Positions 7,306 through 11,071 of a DNA stretch of 11,071 bases are shown here, in pieces; within the stretch, counting starts at the first letter, position 1, and every line of letters begins with the position of its first letter. Where the stretch lies: assembly GCA_031266495.1 (NCBI GenBank), contig JAISAX010000415.1, positions 1-11,071 on the forward strand. Reading direction: 5' to 3'. The notes under the pieces were generated by a model. It was not told the DNA's origin and searched no databases. It saw nothing but the letters and a program-made list of their open reading frames with translations. This DNA is from Opitutaceae bacterium (GTDB taxonomy: Bacteria > Verrucomicrobiota > Verrucomicrobiae > Opitutales > Opitutaceae). Made by a program: the position numbers and the translations under genes.

Positions 7306-7401
7306 CCTCCCCGGAGGTTCCGGGGAGGACTACGGAGGTTCCGGGGGAGACGCCGCAAGGCGGGTTGGAGACTACGGAAGCGTTGGTGTTTTCCCCGGAA
7401 C
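7306..7401. repeat. Palindrome cluster downstream of pflA
   Basis: A perfect 10-bp stem, CCTCCCCGGA at 7306-7315 with TCCGGGGAGG at 7319-7328 and a GGT loop, is followed by a direct repeat of GGAGGTTCCGGGG (7334-7346). GTTCCGGGG at 7338-7346 can pair with CCCCGGAAC at 7393-7401. A small CGCC-GCAA-GGCG hairpin lies near 7351-7362, and GACTACGGA occurs twice. The cluster is about 60-150 bases past the pflA stop and may help end transcription, but no U-tract follows the stems. A REP-type repeat cluster is equally likely. Confidence 0.55.
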
Positions 7402-7459
7402 GTCCGTGGCAGACGAGGGGGCGAGGCGCGCAGCACCTCCTCCGGCAGGCTGGACCGCC

Positions 7460-8194
7460 TCACTTCACGATGACGTTGGCAAGGTGGCGGCTGAAGATGT
7501 CGTGCGCGAGCTGGCGCGTTTCCGCGGTGGGGGGCTGCACGTCGCCGAGTTGGCTGGGCAGGCCGAGATGCTCCCATTTGTGCGCGCCGAGCCGGTGGTA
7601 GGGCAGGATTTCTACGCGTTGCACGCTCCGGTACCCGGCAAAGTGGCGCGCCCAGCGTTCGAGGTGCGCGGGGTCGTCGGTCCAGCCAGGGACGAGGACG
7701 TAGCGGAGCCAGAGGGGACGGCCGGTGGCCTCGCGCCAGGCGGCGACGGCGAGCGGGGTGGCGTTGGATACGCCGGTGAGGCGGCGGTGGCGGGCGTCGT
7801 CGATGTGCTTGATGTCGAGGAGCACGGTATCCGTTTCGGCGTACAGGGCGCGCAGGGCGTCGTCGAGTATGAGGCCGTTGGTGTCGAGACAGGTGTTGAT
7901 GCCGTGGGCGTGGAGCCTGCGAAAGAGGTCGAGGAGCGTGGCGCGGTGGAGCGTGGGTTCGCCGCCGGATAGGGTGACGCCGCCGCGCGCTCCGTAATAG
8001 GGTTTCTGCCGGATGGCGCGCTCGACGAGTTCGGCCAGGGTGACGAGCCGGCCTCCGGCGGGGTCGAGGGTGTCGGGGTTGTGGCAATACAGGCAGCGCA
8101 TGGGGCAGCCTTGCGTGAATATGATCATCCGCAGCCCGGGGCCGTCGTGGGTGCCGAGCGTTTCAATGGAGTGGATGCGGAGGGGGGGGGACAT
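7460..8194 (-). CDS. pflA: Pyruvate formate-lyase-activating enzyme (radical SAM)
   Basis: It uses a [4Fe-4S] cluster and S-adenosylmethionine to abstract hydrogen from the glycyl-radical Gly of PflB, switching it on under anoxia. The protein is 244 residues, against 246 for E. coli PflA. The cluster motif CPMRCLYCHNP gives Cys30, Cys34 and Cys37. THDGPGLR precedes it, and the SAM-binding GGE is at 77-79 (TLSGGEPTLH). DTNG and the C-terminal YHRLGAHKWEHLG also fit PflA. I chose ATG 8194 because the family sequence begins at once (MSPPLRIHSIETLGTHDGPG). The frame stays open upstream to about 8425, but that extension would translate the repeat array. Codons 2-5 contain a C9 run (G9 on the plus strand). 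The gene follows pflB on the same strand, 234 bp away, probably in one operon. Confidence 0.93.
   Translation of the reverse strand: MSPPLRIHSIETLGTHDGPGLRMIIFTQGCPMRCLYCHNPDTLDPAGGRLVTLAELVERAIRQKPYYGARGGVTLSGGEPTLHRATLLDLFRRLHAHGINTCLDTNGLILDDALRALYAETDTVLLDIKHIDDARHRRLTGVSNATPLAVAAWREATGRPLWLRYVLVPGWTDDPAHLERWARHFAGYRSVQRVEILPYHRLGAHKWEHLGLPSQLGDVQPPTAETRQLAHDIFSRHLANVIVK
8182..8190. repeat. G9 (C9 on coding strand) tract directly after the pflA start codon
   Basis: Nine guanines on the plus strand encode the Ser-Pro-Pro-Leu codons right after the pflA ATG. Slippage of one base would abolish the reading frame near its start, so this is a possible on/off switch or an assembly-error hotspot. 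Confidence 0.75.
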
Positions 8195-8208
8195 GCGTCG
8201 GGCGGTTT

Positions 8209-8244
8209 TATGGGACTCATGGGGGATAGGGGTCTCATGGGACA
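8209..8244. repeat. Degenerate 9-bp tandem repeat, four units
   Basis: The units are TATGGGACT, CATGGGGGA, TAGGGGTCT and CATGGGACA, followed by CATT. The array ends 14 bases upstream of the pflA start on the coding strand and would lie in its 5' leader. Short TATGGGAC-like tandem repeats are, from memory, common between genes in Verrucomicrobiota and Lentisphaerota. No function is known to me. Confidence 0.6.
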
Positions 8245-8276
8245 CATTAAAAACGGGCGATCGGAAAATACCGGAA

Positions 8277-8423
8277 GCGGGCTGGATGCCCGCGCCACGC
8301 CGGAGCGGAGGGGCAACGGTTGCGGGCGAGACGCCCGCGCTACTCCGATCCGGCTCACGGGCTGGAAGCCCGTGCCACGCGATCCGGCGGCTTCGCCGTC
8401 TGCGGGCGGGACGCCCGCGCCAC
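8277..8423. repeat. Array of four REP-like hairpins in the pflB-pflA spacer
   Basis: Each unit is a short perfect stem with a 3-5 base loop containing GGA or AGA, followed by GCCAC or GCTAC. Unit 1, 8277-8298: GCGGGC/GCCCGC. Unit 2, 8322-8343: GCGGGCG-AGA-CGCCCGC. Unit 3, 8356-8378: CACGGGCT-GGA-AGCCCGTG, identical to the inverted copy at 5508-5530. Unit 4, 8402-8423: GCGGGCG-GGA-CGCCCGC. Unit starts are 34-46 bases apart, and sequences between them differ. Such palindromes in a transcribed spacer can protect upstream mRNA or attenuate downstream expression, here possibly giving more PflB than PflA. No RAYT transposase is in the window. Confidence 0.75.
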
Positions 8424-8428
8424 ATGGG

Positions 8429-10711
8429 CTACATGCTCTCGTGGAAGGTCCGCGTGATGACTTCCATCTGGTGCGCCCGCGTGAGGCGCGTGAAGTTCAC
8501 GGCGTAGCCGGATACGCGAATGGTGAGTTGCGGGTACTCCTCCGGGTGGTCGTACGCTTTTTTCAGCGTCTCGCGGTTGAGCACGTTGACGTTGAGGTGG
8601 TGGGCGTTGCGCAGGAAGTAGCCGTCCATCATGCCGACGAGGTTTTCCACCTGGTCCTCGCGCGTGGCGCCGAGTGTCTTCGGTACGATGGAGATGGTGT
8701 TCGAGATGCCGTCTTCGGCGTCGTTGTAGGCGAGCTTGGCCACGGTGTTGAGCGAGGCGATGGCGCCGTGGGTGTCGCGGCCGTGCATGGGGTTGGCGCC
8801 GGGCGCAAAGGGGGCGCCGGCCGGGCGGCCGTCGGGCGTGGCGCCGGTGTTTTTGCCGTACATGACGTTGGAGGTGATCGTGAGGAGCGAGAGCGTGGGC
8901 CGGGCGTCCTTGTAGGCTTTGTGGCGGCGTAGTTCGGTGATGAAGATTTTGGTGACTTCCTGCGCGAGGGTGTCTACGCGGTCGTCGTCGTTGCCGTACC
9001 TGGGGTAGTCGCCTTCGATGGTGAAGCCGGTGGTTATGCCGTTTTCGTTTCGCAGGGGGGTGACTTTGGCGTGCTTGATGGCGGAGAGGGCGTCGGCGAT
9101 GATGGAGATGCCGGCGGCGCCGTAGGCGATGTCGATGCGCGGGTCGGTGTCGATGAGGGCCATCTGCGCCTTTTCGTAGTAATACTTGTCGTGCATGTAG
9201 TGGATGATGAACATGGCCTTGGCGTACACGCGGGCGAGTTGCGCGAGGGTGCGGCGGAAGTTGTCCATCACCTGTTCGTAGTCGAGGGGGGCGTCGGGGT
9301 CGTCGGCGTGGGGGAGGGGGGGGATGTCTTTCATGACGGGCGCGCCGTCGATTTCCTCGCGGCCGGCGTTGAGGGCGAGGAGGAGGGCTTTGGGGAGGTT
9401 GGCGCGGGCGCCGAAGTGCTGGATGGATTTTCCAATGGCCTGGTGGGAGACGCAGCAGGAGATGCCGTAGTCGTCGGTGCCGCGGACGCGGCGCATGAGG
9501 TCGTCGTTCTCGTACTGGAGCGAGGAGGTGTCGATGGAGACTTGCGCGCAGAAGGCCTTGAAGCCGGCGGGGAGTTTTTCCGACCAGAGGATGGTGAGGT
9601 TGGGCTCGGGCGAGGCGCCGAGGTTGTAGAGCGTCTGGAGAAAGCGGAAGGAGGTTTTGGTGACTTTGGTGCGCCCGTCGCGGAGTTGGCCGCCGATGGA
9701 CTCGGTGACCCAGGTGGGGTCGCCGCCGAAAATCTCGTCGTAGGTGCCGGGGCGGAGGTGGCGGACGAGGCGGAGTTTCATGACGAACTGGTCGATTATT
9801 TCCTGCGCCTGCTCTTCGGTGGCGAGGGTGCCGTCGCGGAGGTCGCGTTCGAAATAGATGTCGAGGAAGGAGGAGACGTTGCCGAGCGACATGGCCGCGC
9901 CGTCCTGCTCTTTCACGGCGGCGAGGTAGGCGAAATAGACCCACTGGGTGGCTTCGCGGGCGTTTTGCGCGGGGCGGGAGACGTCGCAGCCGTAGCCGGC
10001 GGCCATGGTGACGATGTCCTTGAGGGCGGCGATTTGCATGGCGACTTCCTCGCGGAGGCGGATGAGGCGGCCGCTCATGCTGTCGCGGTCGAGGCGGGCG
10101 AAGTCGGCTTTTTTGGCGGCGATGAGGCGGTCGGCGCCGTAGAGGGCGAGGCGGCGGTAGTCGCCGATGATGCGGCCGCGGGCGTAGTTGTCGGGCAGGC
10201 CGGTGATGATGTGCTTCGAGCGGTAGGCGCGGACTTCGTCGTCGTAGGCGGAGAAGACGGCGTCGTTGTGGTTTTTGGCGTACCGGAAGGTTTCGACAAC
10301 GGCCGGGGAGAGTTCGATGCCGCGTTCCTTGAGGGCGTTTTTGACGACGTTGATGCCGCCGAAGGGTTTTATGGAGCGTTTGAGGGGTTCGTCGGTCTGG
10401 AGGCCGACGATGATTTCGTGGTCTTGGTCGATGTAACCGGGTTGGTGGCTGGTGATGGTGGATATGGTGCCGGCGTCCACGGCGCGGCAGCCGTTGCGGG
10501 ATCGTTCCTCGGCGAGCGCGTGGCGGCAGACCTCCCAGAGGTAGCTTGTGCTTTTGGTTGGCCCGGAGAGGAATCCGGCATCGCCCGTGTACGGGGTGAT
10601 GTTGTGGACGACGAAATCGTAAACGTCGATCACGTGGTTCCAGGGGCCTTTCACAAAAGGCGTCCCGGTGGCCGGAGCAGTCAGGGGGGCTGGGTTGGAA
10701 TCTGTCTTCAC
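8429..10711 (-). CDS. pflB: Formate C-acetyltransferase (pyruvate formate-lyase)
   Basis: This cytoplasmic glycyl-radical enzyme converts pyruvate and CoA to acetyl-CoA and formate in anaerobic fermentation. The product is 760 residues, the same length as E. coli PflB, and colinear with it throughout. The active-site pair Cys419-Cys420 is in [14 protein letters not shown]. The radical Gly735 is in [10 protein letters not shown] near the C-terminus, which ends [10 protein letters not shown]. Other signature stretches include [43 protein letters not shown] and [14 protein letters not shown]. The usual Pro after CCVS is His here. The start is a GTG at 10711: an in-frame TGA at 10727-10729 leaves no other start upstream and there is no ATG nearby. 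No Shine-Dalgarno is evident. pflA follows downstream; no focA-type formate channel is seen here. Confidence 0.96.
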   Translation of the reverse strand: MKTDSNPAPLTAPATGTPFVKGPWNHVIDVYDFVVHNITPYTGDAGFLSGPTKSTSYLWEVCRHALAEERSRNGCRAVDAGTISTITSHQPGYIDQDHEIIVGLQTDEPLKRSIKPFGGINVVKNALKERGIELSPAVVETFRYAKNHNDAVFSAYDDEVRAYRSKHIITGLPDNYARGRIIGDYRRLALYGADRLIAAKKADFARLDRDSMSGRLIRLREEVAMQIAALKDIVTMAAGYGCDVSRPAQNAREATQWVYFAYLAAVKEQDGAAMSLGNVSSFLDIYFERDLRDGTLATEEQAQEIIDQFVMKLRLVRHLRPGTYDEIFGGDPTWVTESIGGQLRDGRTKVTKTSFRFLQTLYNLGASPEPNLTILWSEKLPAGFKAFCAQVSIDTSSLQYENDDLMRRVRGTDDYGISCCVSHQAIGKSIQHFGARANLPKALLLALNAGREEIDGAPVMKDIPPLPHADDPDAPLDYEQVMDNFRRTLAQLARVYAKAMFIIHYMHDKYYYEKAQMALIDTDPRIDIAYGAAGISIIADALSAIKHAKVTPLRNENGITTGFTIEGDYPRYGNDDDRVDTLAQEVTKIFITELRRHKAYKDARPTLSLLTITSNVMYGKNTGATPDGRPAGAPFAPGANPMHGRDTHGAIASLNTVAKLAYNDAEDGISNTISIVPKTLGATREDQVENLVGMMDGYFLRNAHHLNVNVLNRETLKKAYDHPEEYPQLTIRVSGYAVNFTRLTRAHQMEVITRTFHESM

Positions 10712-10832
10712 AAATGCGATTCGCTCTCACAGCGAAGCGAGTGGCAACGTCGGCGTGATTCGCGGGGGTAACAATGCGGTGCGCTTATCGGGAGTATCAG
10801 CAGTATCAGGGGGAACGGACCGCGGCGCGGCG
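10712..10832. promoter_or_regulatory. pflB upstream region with hairpin and short direct repeat
   Basis: This 121-bp gap should hold the pflB promoter and leader unless the kinase gene reads through. A hairpin TTCGCT-CTCAC-AGCGAA (10720-10736) lies just before the GTG start. Further up, AGTATCAG occurs at 10793-10800 and 10802-10809, a 9-base period (TGATACTGC TGATACTCC on the coding strand). No FNR-type TTGAT-N4-ATCAA box and no clear sigma-70 promoter are visible. Confidence 0.3.
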
Positions 10833-11071
10833 TCAGGGCGCGAGGGGGAGGCGGAGGCGGATCGTGGTGCCGTCGGGGCCGGTGCCGTGCAGGCTGATGT
10901 CGCCGTGGTGGCCGAGCAGGATGCGCCTGGCGATCGCCAGCCCCAGGCCGGTGCCGTCGGGTCGCGTGGAGAGGAAGGATTCGAAGATTTTTCCCCTGAT
11001 GGGCTCCGGGATGCCGCGGCCGGTGTCGCTGATGTCCACCACCGCGCAGGAGGGGGGGAGAGGGGAGGGGA
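10833..11071 (-). CDS. C-terminal ATP-binding part of a sensor histidine kinase (partial)
   Basis: About 79 residues of a HATPase_c domain are visible, running off the window end, so the sensor, dimerisation and N-box regions are outside. The G1 box is DISDTGRGIP, the F box FESFLSTRPDGTGLGL merges with the G2 box GTGLGLAIARRI, and the end HHGDISLHGTGPDGTTIRLRLP is typical. The wording KIFESFLSTRPDGTGLGLAI resembles NtrB-like kinases. The GTG at 11042 is only an internal codon; the frame continues upstream through a C-rich stretch. It lies 121 bp before pflB on the same strand. Whether it controls pfl expression cannot be judged here. Confidence 0.85.
   Translation of the reverse strand, partial: PSPLPPSCAVVDISDTGRGIPEPIRGKIFESFLSTRPDGTGLGLAIARRILLGHHGDISLHGTGPDGTTIRLRLPLAP

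Noticed and set aside
8277..8423. CRISPR array
   Set aside because: Units are self-complementary hairpins of unequal sequence and spacing, with no 24-37 bp identical repeats or uniform spacers, and no cas genes.
8195..8425. Upstream extension of pflA to a 321-residue product
   Set aside because: The added residues translate the REP array and tandem repeat; PflA homology begins at ATG 8194.
8355..10730. 791-residue minus-strand frame overlapping pflB
   Set aside because: Arg/Pro/His-rich out-of-frame reading of pflB; the pflB frame matches the E. coli enzyme end to end.
9071..10771. 566-residue plus-strand frame antisense to pflB
   Set aside because: Val/Gly/Asp-rich shadow with no motifs.
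10712..10832. FNR/CRP-type operator for anaerobic control of pflB
   Set aside because: Only partial TGATA repeats in direct orientation; no TTGAT-N4-ATCAA palindrome.

Overview
The window is GC-rich chromosomal DNA. It looks like Verrucomicrobiota, most likely Opitutaceae or a close relative. I infer this from the very large secreted protein with cysteine-free Ig-like repeats, the abundant short hairpin repeats between genes, the lack of clear Shine-Dalgarno sequences, and the E. coli-like pyruvate formate-lyase pair. No marker gene fixes the taxonomy.

Layout. Positions 1-5448 (+) hold two tightly spaced genes: the end of an unrecognised, probably exported protein, then a 1599-residue secreted protein with an unassigned N-terminal half and about eight Ig-like domains. 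Positions 5449-5822 lie between converging genes and are filled with repeats: an imperfect palindrome of about 230 bp that looks like a MITE, a REP-like hairpin and two candidate terminator hairpins. Positions 5823-6926 (-) encode a RibBA-type riboflavin enzyme. Its RibB half looks intact, but its GTP cyclohydrolase II half has lost all three zinc cysteines. Positions 6927-7459 hold a short tandem repeat, the frameshifted 3' remnant of a lost gene, and a cluster of strong palindromes. Positions 7460-10711 (-) carry pflB followed by pflA, separated by 234 bp of REP-like hairpins and a 9-bp tandem repeat. Positions 10833-11071 (-) are the C-terminal end of a histidine kinase that continues beyond the window.

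How the genes work together. PflA installs the glycyl radical on PflB, which cleaves pyruvate to acetyl-CoA and formate under anoxia, so the organism has a fermentative or anaerobic mode. RibB supplies the four-carbon precursor of riboflavin; the degenerate second half predicts a separate GTP cyclohydrolase II elsewhere in the genome. The first two genes probably form an envelope or extracellular unit of unknown purpose.

I see no tRNA, rRNA, CRISPR array, complete insertion sequence or recognisable riboswitch. The most unusual content is the RibA-domain decay, the palindromic MITE-like element, the REP-filled pflB-pflA spacer, and homopolymer tracts (C10, G9) inside coding sequence.
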